DNA of 64,000 nt from Arenicola marina (GCA_964019135.1 OZ025260.1:35396254-35460253), one strand, 5' to 3'. Positions 25,530 through 40,500 are shown, counted from the first letter of the stretch. The notes: generated by a model not told the origin, from the sequence alone. Program-made: numbers and translations.

Positions 25530-28500
25530 GTAAGTGGCCTAATCAAGGGTGGATCCAGAATTTTTGCAAGTAAGGGGTTGGGTGGAGACGAGGGAGGGGG
25601 GGGCGGGGGGCTGGGGGGGGCTGGAAGTGTATCCATTCTGGTAGACATGACCACCCCGAAAACTCTTACGTAGACTACGCAAAATATAATGCAATTCTCC
25701 ACGCTGCAAAATATCCAAACAAGACTCACCAGTGTTCCGCTAAAAATGTCTTAAGAAATAGACATACACTATGTCTGCAATAATATTAACTGTCTTTTTC
25801 ATGGCAGTCGCCGGGTTGACGCGCCGTGCCTGTGGGCATCCTCATCACAGATGGCATGTCCAACTTCATGGACTGACTGCCAATGCCGTGATGGTAAGGA
25901 CAGCACAGCCTGGACAGTGGTGATGCCAAAGAGGAGGAGGGCTTTGAAAAAGTTAATAGGCTGTCCCTCATTTACTGCAGCTCCCGGGTATACTAGCTCA
26001 GGACATCGTTCATTCGTTCTCACTGTGGATCCCTTTAACCGTAGACATGTTTTTGGTTTAAAATAGAATAATCATTGTGTGATTTCGCATGAATCACGTA
26101 GATATCATCATGAGACAATTTTTCCAGGCCGCTCGCGCCGCCTTTCCCGAACTGATGATGATAGCCGTGGCCGTGGACCGTCCTGACATTACGGACGCCG
26201 TCGATATGAACGAGCTGAGACTGATCGCATCTGGCCCCGGGGACAGCAACATTATCACTGTCGACGATTTCGGTGGACTCACCAACATCGTCAGCACCGT
26301 GGCTCATCTCATCTGCGAACGTGAGTCATACAATCACTCACAAGCCGACTCCTGGCGACCGCTTGCGTTTCAGTACATTGCGTTTCAGTTCTTATTGAGC
26401 ACTAGACGTCACTACTCTTTAACTAACACATAGTAATGATGTCACTCTATCATTGGTCAAGCATCCACCGTCGATGTGAGTTGGGTGCTACACACTGGAC
26501 GCGCCAGCGCCAGCGCCAGCGTGTATTTTGTGCGCACACTGGACGCGCTATGCAGCGCTGCGTGCTGCGCGCCACGACCTTGACCTTTATTTCATCAGAC
26601 GATCATACAGTAACCACGAGCTTCAAAAATGGATGAGGAATGAAAAAATCCTTGTGTTAGCTGTTGCAGAAGACGTTACTGGATCCATCCGACAAAATAT
26701 AGGCGGCTAGCGGTGGTAGTGGGGAGGGAGGAGGGGGGGGGGGCATCGCTTGATCCAACAGCTTACGAATAGTGATCATGGTGATGACGAGCGATTCGAT
26801 CAATTTTCGGAAAACAGTCGGGCCACAAACATATACAAACCAATGACCACTAAGAAGCAGCTGGTGTCTAGAACAGCGGCTGGCCATATATTTATATTGT
26901 TGCCACCAAGACAATGGATTTACATCCATGCTACTCTGGAAAGAAGGGTCAAGGCCAAAAGCAGACGACATGCTGGACGCGGACTAAATACGACCCAATT
27001 TTGAAAGGTCAATACTTGAACAACATGCGTCACTACTATATTAGTTTATTTCAGCCATGCTACGGAAATCACTCTACTATTTTGCCACGAATTTACATCC
27101 GAATTGAATTCTGCTTGATCATTTAGATTAAATATGATAAATTATGGATGCAGTGATGTTCCATGTAGATTCTATGTCTTTTGGTAATAAGTCACGTTAC
27201 ACGTATATCCACTCATTCATAAAGATACAGCGATATCTGCAACTGCTTATACATGTGGTAGTCTTGTAATACCAGGCTTTTGGTGCAGGAGAAACGAATA
27301 AATATAATTTGAAAATATCTGCGATCCGAAGCCGCTGAATTGTCCGCGGTGGGTCGCTCATGATAGCAAGACAGCTGTCGCCAAATATGACAGACATGAC
27401 GCGGTTTATGCAGAATTAAAAGCCATTAGTTGACATCAGTTATCCCGGCTGGCCTATCTTGGCAAGCTCTGTCGGTCTCATACAGGTTTATTCTGCTATA
27501 ATCACAATTGTCACGAGCCTCTCGCATAATGATTTAACGAATATAGTTGATGGCTTTTATAATATTTATGCCAGGAGTATTAATTCATTCATCTTTGATA
27601 CCGTTAACATTGCATTACTAAGAGCACAACGATACTAATAATAACCGAGTAATAAAGTACAATTAATTATCTTCTTCTCCTGTCATTGCTGCAGCCGAAC
27701 CCAATCAATCAGGTTGGTACAATCATTTTAAGGATCAGTAGACCGGACAGGTAACATGAGCGCCGTAACAGGTGCTTTCAATATAACTGCTAATCTAGCT
27801 GCCATCGTTGTCACGTAGTAATTGCTCAATTTGCTCAAGTTCAAGTATATTATTAATATACAAGGTGCCAATGGCACAATGTGTGACAGCTGAAGTAACT
27901 AACAATTCCCGCTTGAGCCAAATTTCTGTGGTACGGGGCGTTTCTTGTCAGATCTAAGGGCGTCTTAAGCACAGCACAACACCTAAAATAAATCATGTGT
28001 TTAGCGACATACCATGCCTAATCATTGACATCAACATGTGATCTCAAGATATATTTGGTGTGGCGCAAAGCCCATTTCTGTTCCATAGGGGGTGAAGTAA
28101 GCAGGGCAATGTTTAAGAGTTCCAGGAAAACAATATGTGACTGTTTACTTGAGAGAAAATAATTTCTATAAATATTTAATTACGTTTGTTTTTCAATCGA
28201 ACGTGGATGACTTTATTTGCATGCATTAGGATTTTTTGTTTGGCACTATTGTTTTCGGCGGTTGAAGGTGATTGCACTGAGGTACTTATGGTGGATGGAG
28301 ACAAAGTGTGGAAGGAATACTTCGGAGTGTACGAGCTGACATCAGAAAGCTGCAGTGGCGATCCCTCTCCCGTTTACCTGCACGTCAGTGGCGTATTCTG
28401 GCTCTTCTACATAGCCGATATTGCGGCTATTCCCGGTGATTTCGGACCCGGACCCTTCGACGTGTGGGCGATTTCACCAAATAAATGTGCAGACCCACGT

Positions 28501-31500
28501 AAGTATCAATGCTTCAATCCGGACCCCCCCCCCCCGATCCCCTCCCACGCCACTGCATCGTTTCACCCTTTGACAGGGTTGCACACACACCCCCGCCGTA
28601 AATGCATGATTCAAATGTTGGTATATAATCTGCTGGCAAGATAATTGGCAGATATAAGATCGGTTGGTCGGTTCGGTCTTAGTAGGACACGTTAAAGGAG
28701 GGCTTCGGTTCAGAATAAACCCATCGAAATAATGTATAAACACGAAGTATACAAATAACGCAGTGGGTCTGTGCCATTAAAAGTACGCGCAGGCCACAGG
28801 TTGTCGCCATGTGTTAAAAATAATCCGTGACATCAGTCGTGCTTCTCATTCATATTGGTTGCAGGGCTTTGGCGCTACATGGTTCCTGCGCGGTTCGTTA
28901 TTGTAGCTTTAGTGTCTAGCTGTGGAGTCTAAGCTATCAAAAAAGGGGATTGTGAAATATAATTTATGACCCATTCTAGAGTGGAGGTCTAATCTCCCTC
29001 TTTCTTTCTCTTTGGGGGGAGGAGGGGGTAGCATAAGGGCACCTCCTTAAGCCAAGAGGGATTTTAATTATGATTAGGGAAGCCGAGAGACTTCAGCACA
29101 ACAGCGAAACTCATTCGGCATGGCAAGACATCTATTACCAGATCTGTCTCTAAGACCCCTGGGTGCCGGTTTAACGGCACACATGCTGCTTAGAGGCAGG
29201 CCTGGTAAGGCCAAACCCTGACAACACGGAACCAGAGAGGCTACTATTTTGGAAGCGATCTGTTGCATAATGAGTGCCAGAGGTTCCACGTGCGCTTTGG
29301 TATTATTGGAAACGGGGGGTCACAACGTTGTCTAGGGAACAAACTAGGTAAATGCCTTTAACCTCTGTAGGTCACATATCAACTGTGGAAAGGGTCTACA
29401 TACTACACCACATGGTGATCCCAGGTAGTCAGCAAGAAGAAGCGCCCTAATTGAGAAGAAGTTGGGCAAAGCAGTACAGTTTATATATGATAGTTTGGTT
29501 CGGGTCGAATGTAATTTAGTCGAACTGGCAACTTAAACCAAAGAGCTAAGAGGCGATAGGCCTACTTCGGCGGCGCATTTTAATACACATGAAATCAATG
29601 AATTCGTATCGATATTGGCAATAATCGAGTCAAATTATTTCTTTCATGTTTTGGTTCGTAAACATATTTATACCTGATTCGGAACATTACAAGAAGTTCG
29701 AGAAAACAATGAATGGGCGGCTGTAGCATTGGTTTAGCCAAACAACGTCTTGCTCCTTGGGCCAGTGATGAAGTACCACTATTCTTTTCTTTCAGCCCTT
29801 GGTTTTTTGGCGACGTCCTCGTCAGACAACCCAACCTCAGGGGCGGATGAATGGGGCGAAAACACTTCAGGACTCTTCCTGAAGTCTGGGACTCAAACGT
29901 TTTGCTTCTAAACGTAAGGTTCATATTCTAGAATGACATACCGAAACACGTAGTGAGCCGCAGGTCGGTGGAATATGGGTTAATTTTATTATCTTGCTTC
30001 TAAAACAAAGATTCACGATTTAGCATATCCTACGCTGCTATCTCATACGCTGTAGTTTAGATCATGATAGAAATCAAATCCCTTTATTTCTAGACAGAAG
30101 GTTTATATTTTTTAGCATTGGCGACCCCGAAATCAGCCACCCGAGGCTGCCAGTGTCTTCCAGAAACCACCAAGACCAAGCGATCATTGGTAATCCGGAA
30201 AGCCGCAATCCAGACCACTATTGGCAATCCAGAATCGAACAATCTAAAAAATCCTTTATTAATCTAGCAGCAGGCATTCTCATGCGACCATTGGCGACCC
30301 TGGAATCAGCATTCGTCCACTCCGGCTGATCCACGATGTACTACCGGTTGCTTCTGCTGTTGTGATCCTTTTTGCGCTGGTTTGACTGTATAAGTATTGG
30401 AATTCTCCTTGTTAATAAATAATGCGCCTCCTGACTGTTCTTCTAGTAATTCCTGTTGCTGAATTAAATATACTTCCATGGAGGAATTGTGTTTACACCA
30501 CTTGTATGTCAACAATAAACTCTCGAAAATGCTAGGTAGATTCGGTATTCTTAGGGTAAACGTCCGTACATAGTCTATATAAAATTAAAAACATACGAAA
30601 CCCAGCTAGCGTCGAGGGCATGCCATACACAGTTAGTTGGTTTTGCACCAACCCAAGCCCGACTGCTATATGTGGTCCAGATTCAGAATATTTTAATGTA
30701 CTAGCGTGGTCAGAGATTCAAGAAAATTCGCCAGGTGGCATATATAGTAATCAAGAGCTTACCCACACCCCTCATTTGCGATATCGCAAGGTTACGAGTA
30801 ACTCGCTACAATTCACACAGAACATTATTTGCATGCTTATTTTGGGGCCGTTTATTCTTGGGCCGTTTATTCTGGGCATGATTATTCTGGGGCCGTTTAT
30901 TCTGGGGCCGTATTCATAAACCACACTTAGGCTACTCCCATAGACTTAGCGCTAAGTGGAAGATTTGTGGTGCATTATCCGGCTTAAAATACAGTCAAAA
31001 GTAGTCACGCAAGAGGTGGATTTTTTTAATTAAGAACGAGCTAAAATTATACCGAAGAGGATTTCTTGATAATGTGCACCACCATAATGACCTGGCATGA
31101 GGCTAAGATAAAAATGCACTTTTCGTGCGTAAGCTACATGGGGATTATGGGCGTATGACCCAACGTGATTGAAGCTTCCTGAATAACCAACCAACCAACC
31201 ATGCAGTCGCCACCGGCTGGGACATAATACGTCTCGGTCAGTTAAGACCAGGAACTCCAACGTAGGCGCACGCCTATGAGCGATGCTTTTGCCTTGTTAT
31301 CAATACTCACTTCGCCCGCCCCCCCACGCCTTCCTTCCACTGCCGCCGCTTTACGAACGGCTGTCGCAACGTGCTTTGAATTGAAGATTTAATCAATAAC
31401 TAATCCTAACAGCATAAACTATAGCTGTCAAAGAGGGTATTGTTTATACGACACCAAAGTGGTATGACTTTTAAACTTGAGGCGGTTTTCACTGAGGGCA

Positions 31501-34500
31501 CCATCTTGCAAACAATCGAGTATATATCAAGCTATGTATCAGGAGTAATATATTGTGTATGATTGATGATATGTTCACCACTCCCAGCGTAAATCATAGA
31601 TCAATAGCATAAGTGTTATCTTTAGATTACTTATTAGTATATTAACATAAAAAGTACAAGCGGCATAACCAATCTTCACTAAGACAGTCATCCCTCTTGG
31701 ATCTATGTTTTGAGACTCGAGAGTCCAATAGTAGAAGTCACTCTGACTTTCACTCGCATATTCCGTATACTGCATTAGTACGATGCTGCCCTCTACCGGC
31801 CGGCCCGATAGCTCAGTGGGTTAGAGCGCTCGCATTAAGTGCTCTGGGCCCGTAAGTTCGAACGACAGGGGCCAAATATGTTGCCCCATTCCATGCTAAT
31901 ATCCTATTCTGGGGCGAAAAATTTTGCCCCTGGCGTTTCGAACTTACGGGCCCTGGTCACCTGAGAGCCTAACGGCGCGTGGATCGATACGTTGAACCCC
32001 GCTGTGGCCATGTCCGTGTGGTCGCAGGTTAAGGAACCCATGTCCTTCTTCGCAAAGATTAGGGGATACCCCCGGGGACGTGGCTCCACTCTCCCTTCCT
32101 TCTCCCATTGACGTGATATGCCCCAATGCGGTTAAAGCATCCTGAATATACAACCAACCAGCCAAACAATTCAAAATCATCTTATGCGTAAATGAGTACT
32201 TCTGTACGTCATTCAGCAGCTAGCTCCAATGTTCCAGGTGGCTTCTACGGCATCCGGTACCGAAATAAAAGTTCTGTTTATCCCCCATTTTAGCACCGAG
32301 TGGTGCGTTCGGTTATTGTCTAGTTGTGGCGGATTACCAGGACAACTGAAACACCCAACGAGACCGTCACCCAGGGTGAAGGATGATGACGAAAATTTGA
32401 TATTTGGTGACCTAAAGAGGCGACCTACAGAGACGCACAAACACACACACGTCAGCGATTGACCCCTCAGATCTCGATTTGATGCTTCAGATCCAAATTG
32501 CCCACCAGATCCACATTTGACACCTTAGATCCAGTTTGACCCCTCAGATACAGATTGAGCCATCCGATCTACATTTGACCCCTTTAGATCCAGATTTGAC
32601 CACTTAAATCCAGATTTCACCTTTCCGATCTAGATTGACCCCTCAGATCCAAATTTGTATCCTTAGATCCAGATTTGACCTCCCAGATCCAGATTTGACC
32701 CCTCAGATTCCGATTTGACCCTTCAGATCCGGATTTGACCCTTCAGATCCCGATTTGACCCTTCAGTTCCGGATTTGACCACTTGGATCTGATTTGACCC
32801 TTCAGATCCGGATTTGACCTCTTAGATCCAGATTTGACCCTTCAGATCCAGATTTACCATTCAGATCCAGATTTGACCCCTCAGATCCAGATTAGACCTC
32901 TTAAATCCAGATTTGACCCCTCAGATCCAGATTTGACTCCTCAGATCCAGATTTTACCCCTCAGATACAGATTGGCCTATCAGATCCAGAATTACCCTTC
33001 AGATCCAGATTTGACCCCTCAGATCCAGATTTGACCCCTCAGATCTAAATTTGATCCCTCAGATCCGGATTTGACTCCGTAGATCCAGATTGATCTCCAG
33101 CATCCAGATTCGACCCTCGGATCCAGATTTGATCTTTCAGATCCATATTGGGCCCCCGATCTTGGATTGGCCCCTCAGATCCCGGAGACTCACGCACACA
33201 CATGCACAGATGGACACACCCCAACGCAACACCCCACCCTTCCAACCCCGTCGCGCACACACACGGATTTGAGCGATACTCTACCCGAAAGGCGTCACGG
33301 CTGAGTGCACACGCTACGCAAAGCCTACTGCGACATCAAAATGTGTAGTCAAATGTGTAGCCTGGCACACACATGAAACGTGATGGGGTCTTTTTTCACA
33401 TACCTGTCTTGTTAACCAATGCAAATCCACCCCACCCAAGTGGGGGAGTGGGTTAACTTCCAGGCCCAACTCTACGAGTACAGCAACGCTTTTGGCCCGC
33501 GCCTCCCGTCGAGGCAGCTCGAAACTATACGTACGGCTTACAGCAGAACACATACTCTGGTTGCACACACACACTTACAAAATTTCGGAAACTTTGTGTC
33601 CGAAATTTGTTTCCGAAACCGAGGCGTACACATCTAAACGTTTCTGCGACACAAAGTTTCCGAAACTTTTCTTTCAGTTGTATTTATTGCCTTTCGCCCT
33701 CTCTCTGGAGGGAAGTCCACTTACTGGATTTCGGCGACACAAAGTATCAGCGTTTTTATTTAGGTCACTTCTTTGGCCGATGGACATTAGCATCAAAGGG
33801 GGGGGGGGGGGGCATCAAATGGCTCACAAGCGCGGACCAGTCGCTGCCTGCTGAGCTGCCAAGCACATCTCAGTCGTAACATATGTTTTCGTACAATGTT
33901 TAATTTCTTTACATTTCCGTAACCAAAACAGCACGAAGTATCTAGTATAAGGCGCTAAAAAGGAGTGCTGTAAGTTGGTACCCTGATTTTGGACGTCTAA
34001 AAGTTTGTCTCGGTAAGAAAGAGCATTACTTGCACAAGCCATTTTTGTCATATCTGGGCGATAATGGAGGGGCCGCCTTTTCATGCACGTGCGGAGAAAC
34101 AATTCCTCACGTTTAGTTGTATTACGATACAAAGACGCTTAATTTTCAGTGTTTTCTGGGGCTTCAAAGTTGGTGACGATATTGGGTCACCTAAAAAGGC
34201 CATTCTGAAGAAATAAAGTCACCTTCTGCTTCAAGTGCCCCTAATTTTGCCGGGGGGTGGGGGGGGGGGTCCTATTGCCGTCACTGGTGTCAACATGCTT
34301 TAGATAAGCAAGGCAGGGTTGATTTTCTCGAGTTTGAGAGATCTCCATTAACTAAATATTACGAAGACGAGGCGCACGAAGGGAAGGTACCGGAAAAGTC
34401 ACGGCGGTGGAGTTGGAGACAAGGCGCCGGAAGGGCAGGTACCGAGAAGATAACAGTGGTGAAGTTAGAATGGAGGGCGCAGGAAGAGGAGGTACCGGAA

Positions 34501-37500
34501 AGGTGACAGCGGTGAAGTTAGAATGGAGGGCGCAGGAAGGGGAGGTGCCGGAAAGGTGACAGCGTTGTGGTATGAAGACTGTGCGCAGGAAGGGGAGGTG
34601 CCGGAAAGGTGACGGCGTTGTGGTATGAAGACTGTGTGCAGGAAGGGGAGGTGCCGGAAAGGTGACGGCGTTGTGGTATGAAGACTGTGTGCAGGAAGGG
34701 GAGGTGCCGGAAAGGTGACAGCGTTGTGGTATGAAGACTGTGTGCAGGAAGAGAAGGTATCGGAAAGGTGACAGCGTTGTGGTATGAAGACTGTGTGCAG
34801 GAAGGGGAGGTGCCGGAAAGGTGACAGCGTTGTGGTATGAAGACTGTGTGCAGGAAGGGGAGGTATCGGAAAGGTGACAGCGTTGTGGTATGAAGACTGT
34901 GTGCAGGAAGGGGAGGTGCCGGAAAGGTGACAGCGTTGTGGTATGAAGACTGTGTGCAGGAAGGGGAGGTGCCGGAAAGGTGACAGCGTTGTAGTATGAA
35001 GACTGTGTGCAGGAAGGGGAGGTACCGGAAAGGTGACAGCGGTGTAGCTGGGGACAAGGCGCAGGAAAGGGAGGTACCAGTAAGGTGACCGCGATGTAAT
35101 TGGAAGACCTGGTGCATGAAGGGGAGGTACCGGAAATGTGACAGCGGTGTAGTTAAAGACAAGGCACAGAAAGGGAAAGTACCTAAACGATGATAGCGGT
35201 GGTTAGAATGGAGGGCGCAGGAAGGGGAGGTACCGGAAAGGTGACAGCAGTGTAGATAAAAAACTGTGTGCAGGAAGGGGATGTAGCGGAAAGGTGACAG
35301 CGGTGTAGTTAACGACATGGCGCAGGAAGGAGAGGTACCAGGAAGGGTGACAGTAGTGTAATTAGAATACGGGGTGCTGGAAGGGGAGGTATCGGAAAGG
35401 TAAAAGCGGTGTACTTTGTTATAGACATATAAAGAGGAGGGACCGAAAATGGTGACAGCAGTGTGATTGGAAGATAGGACGCTACAAGGGGAGGGACGGA
35501 AGAGGTGACAGCGAGGGAGTTGGAAGACAGGGGCCCACAACTAAGACATACTTCAGGACCCAAAATGTCATAGCGACGAAAAAAACGTCATCGGGAGCAA
35601 ATGTACAGTTTAACACTATGCCTCGATCGCCGTTTCTATTGACGGAGGCTATGAATAGACGAGGCAGTAACTCTTTAGTTTCAGATATATATAAGTGCAT
35701 TCCTAAACGATGCAATGTGGGGTATCGCCCCCGCCCCCCACCCCCAGGGGTTATTTCCAATGCATCTTTCTACTCCTAGAAACCTTAGATTTCCTTCTTT
35801 TCCTTATTTGCGAATTTCCGCCTCCAAGAGGTCATTATAATTGTCAAGCAATTTCTTCCTCAAGTGGCCCTGCCCTGCCTCCTTTAGAAACGTTACGCAA
35901 GGATGTGTGGGCGATAACCGGGAAGATTGGAGTCAAAATTAAAACTGTGGATTTCATTCTACCAAGGTCTGACGTTTTCATCACTATGACATTTTGGGTT
36001 CTAGCAGACGTAGTTTCTCACTAGAGCCCGCAATAGTGATCAGATGTAAGAGCAAATGTGTGTGTGTAGTCAAACATCGTAGTTGTATATTATACGCTTT
36101 ATCTTTCCTCTTGGTGCAGAATAAGTAAGGGTTCTTTATTAAAATTCCAGACAGCGTTGGCCATATGTTACAGAAATACAAGTTGTCTAGTATGCATAAT
36201 TTGTATTGACAGATACCGGCATTAATTTACATTTACTAGGATAATTTACCGTAAATTTGAACCGTCATAAACCGTCACCCGTGAGATCTGATGTCGAAAT
36301 AATTATCTGTGAAACATGTTAGGTCTAAATACTTGCAATTTCCGTTTAGTTTGCCGTTTAAGTTTAACAATCAACATTTTAAGTTCAATCAACATGGTTT
36401 TTAGATCCTTACCTTTCGGGTATGACGATGGTTCCCCCTGACGATATTTGGACACCCGTGGTGACGATATTAAAACCCGGGTTCCCAATATCGTCAGTTT
36501 TACACCACTCCCATAAAATCTCTCATAATTAATCAAGCACCAGAAATAGATTATTTTTATTTTCACCAACCGCTAGCGACTTAATCTTTTAAAAGGAACA
36601 ATTAAATGGTTTCACTCATTCGTTCTAATTTAGAAGAACGGACGTTTTTAGAAGCAAAAACCTTTGGAATGACGAAATTAGGACACCATACGTTACCCTG
36701 CCACATCTCCGCTAACTGCTCAACCGATTCATCAATCCACTTAAATTTGGCAGACGTCGGATCGGCAACCACATACCATTGCGTCTCTGAATCCATTGTC
36801 AGGTTGCAGGATGGTGTTAGTCTGCGTATTAATCTGGTGTTGCCACATGATCCCACTCGCTGCCACGTGACAGTGAGTCGAGTACTCATTGGTTGCAATA
36901 CTAATGATGTGGAAACTTTGTTTCCCAAATTCAAACATGCTAGAACTTCGGGCACAAAGTTTCGGGCACAAAGTTGCGGGAACATCCTGGTACACGCCAG
37001 TTTCGGAAACTGTTTTAGGTGTGTACTGGGCTTTAGACAATTCCTCGACTTCCGGGCCTCTTCATCAGTATTACGGAAATCTACGATCCACGAAATTTAC
37101 GATTTCCGTCATATATCATCTGTCGGGTTTGCATGTGTCTCTGTAGAGGTATCCGACATGGCTCGGTCAAGTTCGTTAACGGGGTATGAAATTCAAAGGT
37201 GAAGGCCACAGCAATGCTATTCTTTTTCCTTAACCACTGGAAGATAGAGCAAATAATCGAGAACCTGCTTACTACAACAACGTTGTGGGAGCTAACGCTG
37301 TCAAAAAAACCCACACATATTGTCCTTTGTTCCTAGCAGTGTGCCGATTTGCATCGAAAACGAATAATCGTACGCAATCAGCCGTATCGCCTTTCCGGAG
37401 GCCCATAGGGTTATAAAGTCTATTTCGCCAAGAGTGCCGGTTTATTTATATTTTTCTTTATTTTGAGCCATAACAATTACGAATATTTTCTACAATGGGA

Positions 37501-40500
37501 CAACACAGCTGATAAACTAACGTGTTTTGCATTTCCTACGAAAACGAGGCAATATGACGTCACACAGATTCTCCCCGGTGACAACGTTGGCTCAACGCTG
37601 CCGCAGAAAACTTACAAAGAATGAAGAAACGATGTCTTTTCGTGATCCAAAAGTGATACGAAAACATCAAACTGGTCTTATTTTACCTTTAACATGTGGT
37701 TTAATAACGCGTCAGGATGTTGTTACTCCATGCACTGCACATTTTGACAGCGGAATGGCTAAGTCGATCACTTGCTCTCGCCATTTTTGTTACCGCGGAG
37801 GCACGTGCGACTCTGTGACGTCACTCGTTGTTTAGGGAACTTGCGAAAACCCGCATGCAGGGTTAAATTTAGAACGCTATTTTTAGCTTTCGAGGGCTTT
37901 AAAGACGGATTTTTTCTTGCATATTCTGAAAGTTCCCTCCCATAGCCATGTTTAGTGAAACGGGTCTCACAGTCTTTAGAATAAACCCGGAAAGAAATTG
38001 ACTTCTAGCTGCCTATGCTTCAACATGGAGCACGTGTGTTTGTTTGTCCCCAAAACTGAAGTCTCAGATCGCGAGAACTGCATAGCCCTATTGCCTGTTG
38101 TGAAGCATCGCTCAAATCCGCGAGTGTGGGTGTGTATTGGCGCGGAGGTGACGACTGAGATATTGATCAAGGTCATATAGGCAATGTCAAGGTCAGGATC
38201 ATCTCAGGTCAAATGGGAATCTGAGGGGTCAATCTGGTTCTGAGGGGTTAAATCTGGATCTGAGGGGTTAAATCTGGATCTGAGGGGTTAAATCTGGATC
38301 TGAGGAGTCAAATTGGGATCTGATGAGTCAATCTAGATCTGAGAGGTTAAATCTGGATCAAAAGGGGCCAAATCAGGATCTGAGTGGTCAAATCTGGCCC
38401 TGAGGGGCCAAATCTGGATCTAAGGGGTCAAATCATCTTAGGAGTCCATATGGATCTGAGTGGTTAAATCTTGTTTAAAGGCGTCAAATCTGGATCTGAG
38501 AGGTCAAATCTGGATCTGTGGGGTCAGTCTGGATCTGAGAGCTCAAATCTTGATCTGAGAAGTCAAATGTGGATCCGAGAGGTCAAATCTGGATCTAAGG
38601 GGTAAATCTGGATCTGATGGTCAATCTGAATCTGAGGAGTCAATCCGGTGTGTGTGTGCGCGTCTCTGCAGGTCGTCAAACATAACATTTCCGTCATCAT
38701 CCTTCACCCTGTGGGTGACGGTCTCGTCCTTACTATGACTAATTCCAAACAATCATGCGGTCAACGCTGCATCCCTCTGGATGCCGTAGGACACTGACCC
38801 TCCTATAGATGCTATACTGAAAAGACGCGTTTAAGGTGTTGTGCAGCAAACCAACTCCTCTTGTGGCACATAAACTTAGGGCATATGGAATTTCGTTAAT
38901 GAGGTGAAATGGCGTTTTACCGCCAAAATCCGCTCGGAAGGGGTATTTTTGCCGGCAACCCGCTCTATGCATGCAGGCTTTCAGAGTTCTCCCCCCCCCG
39001 CCCCCCTCCCGGTCGCAAATTTTAAAATATCCGCTCTATAGGGGTATCTTTTTCCTAATTAATGTTCGCCCTATAGGGGTATCTTTCACAAATGTCCGCT
39101 CTCTCAGGAATCAAGACACCTAGGAATCAAGAAACATAGTTTCCCCCCGGAGTAAAAAAGAACTAAAAAAGGATTGATATTAAGGGTACACGTTTTACAT
39201 TCTGATGAAAATGTTATTGTTATGAACTGATTTGCTTCGTAGTTGTTGTTTTCCATATGCGCTATTATAATAATTTATATAAAGTTCATGCCCCCAATGT
39301 ATCATTTCATATAAATATATAATGTTGACACGTTGAGAAGAATAAAAACTGAGAACTTGGAACTACTGCCTCAATGTGTTTACATTCGGTCATCTTGGGT
39401 TTTGCGTGTCTAATTCCACTTCACATCTGTAATCCATGGTGATGCGAGCCACGGCAGCAGGTTCAGTTTTCAGTCCGATTTGGTCTTTGAAGAATGTTCA
39501 TTAGTTGGATATATTCTTAGTGCAAATATGTTGGTTATATGTCTTCCGGCCTAGCGGTTACATCCAGGTTATAACCCTATCGATATCCCTCGTCGATGGC
39601 TGGATTTGTTTTACCATCGACGGCTGCGCTTCTTTTCCAGACGAATAAAACAATGCATATGAAGGCTTGGCAGACATTGGTGAAACGTCAAAAACAAAAA
39701 TGGCAATGTAAAAAAGGAAGGCTGTCGCGTTAAGTGATCTATAGGAAATAACGATTATTTCCCTTCCCCCACCCGTCCGCAAGTTTACCACCCGCACACC
39801 ATCCCATGCACCCATAATCATCCCCCCCCGCGACCATTCCACCCGCACACATCCCACGTGCAACCATCCCACCCACAAACATCTCACCCACAAACACCCC
39901 ACCCGCACCCATCCCATCCACAACCATCCCACCCACACACATCACACCCAAAAACATCCCACTCACAAACATTCCACCCCAATCAGCCACTCATAAGCAC
40001 CTAATCTCTTGACCAATCGTGCCCTCAAGCAAGCTTCCTGAACACAAATCCTTTCCGGGGTTTATATTTTACTATCTTACATCCTACTTCCGAACATAAA
40101 TTGTTGTAAAACCTCCACAAAATGAACTTTAATTGCATTAAATGACTTCCGTGACATCTTCGTCGTGACTTACGTCTTGGTGCTAACGTTTTCCTTACAG
40201 CGCACACGTATCGTAGAGAAGTTGTTTGTAGCGCATGGCCAGGTCTGGGAGTGCCTGCTGTACAGGTTTCTAGTCTCATCGATCATAATTCTACAGCCAA
40301 GTGCCTGCATCTAGGCCCCAATATCGCTACAAAAACTCCTTACTGCATTATGTTAAGGCAATTCTTTCTTTGGGTGTGTGTAATTTGATGGGTATTTATA
40401 GGCCGGTTAGTCCACCCTAGTCAGCAGTTGGAGGAGAGGGCGAGAGAGGTAAGGAGAGAGAGCTAAGAAGAAAAGACCAGTCGGAAACCGGTGAAGTAGG

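Noticed and set aside
30897-31000. A third GGCCCGTATTC-type element end (ggggccgtattcataaacc)
   Set aside because: No facing inverted end or target duplication was found, and the string continues the 15-bp repeat before it.
31797-31870. tRNA gene at the SINE head (also 63551 and 60136)
   Set aside because: A-box or B-box sequences are present but no acceptor stem pairs, and the same body sequence follows in both copies of the first family, so these are tRNA-derived SINEs.
34518-35540. 340-codon minus-strand open frame
   Set aside because: It reads through the 53-bp minisatellite; the frame changes every unit and has no unique sequence.
36606-37202. 198-codon plus-strand open frame
   Set aside because: No domain, repeats of aaagttt/cggg inside, overlap with module B at the end, and an equally open minus strand; not enough to call a gene.
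39558-39990. Gly-rich minus-strand open frames
   Set aside because: They arise from the 15-bp cccacccacaaacat repeat.
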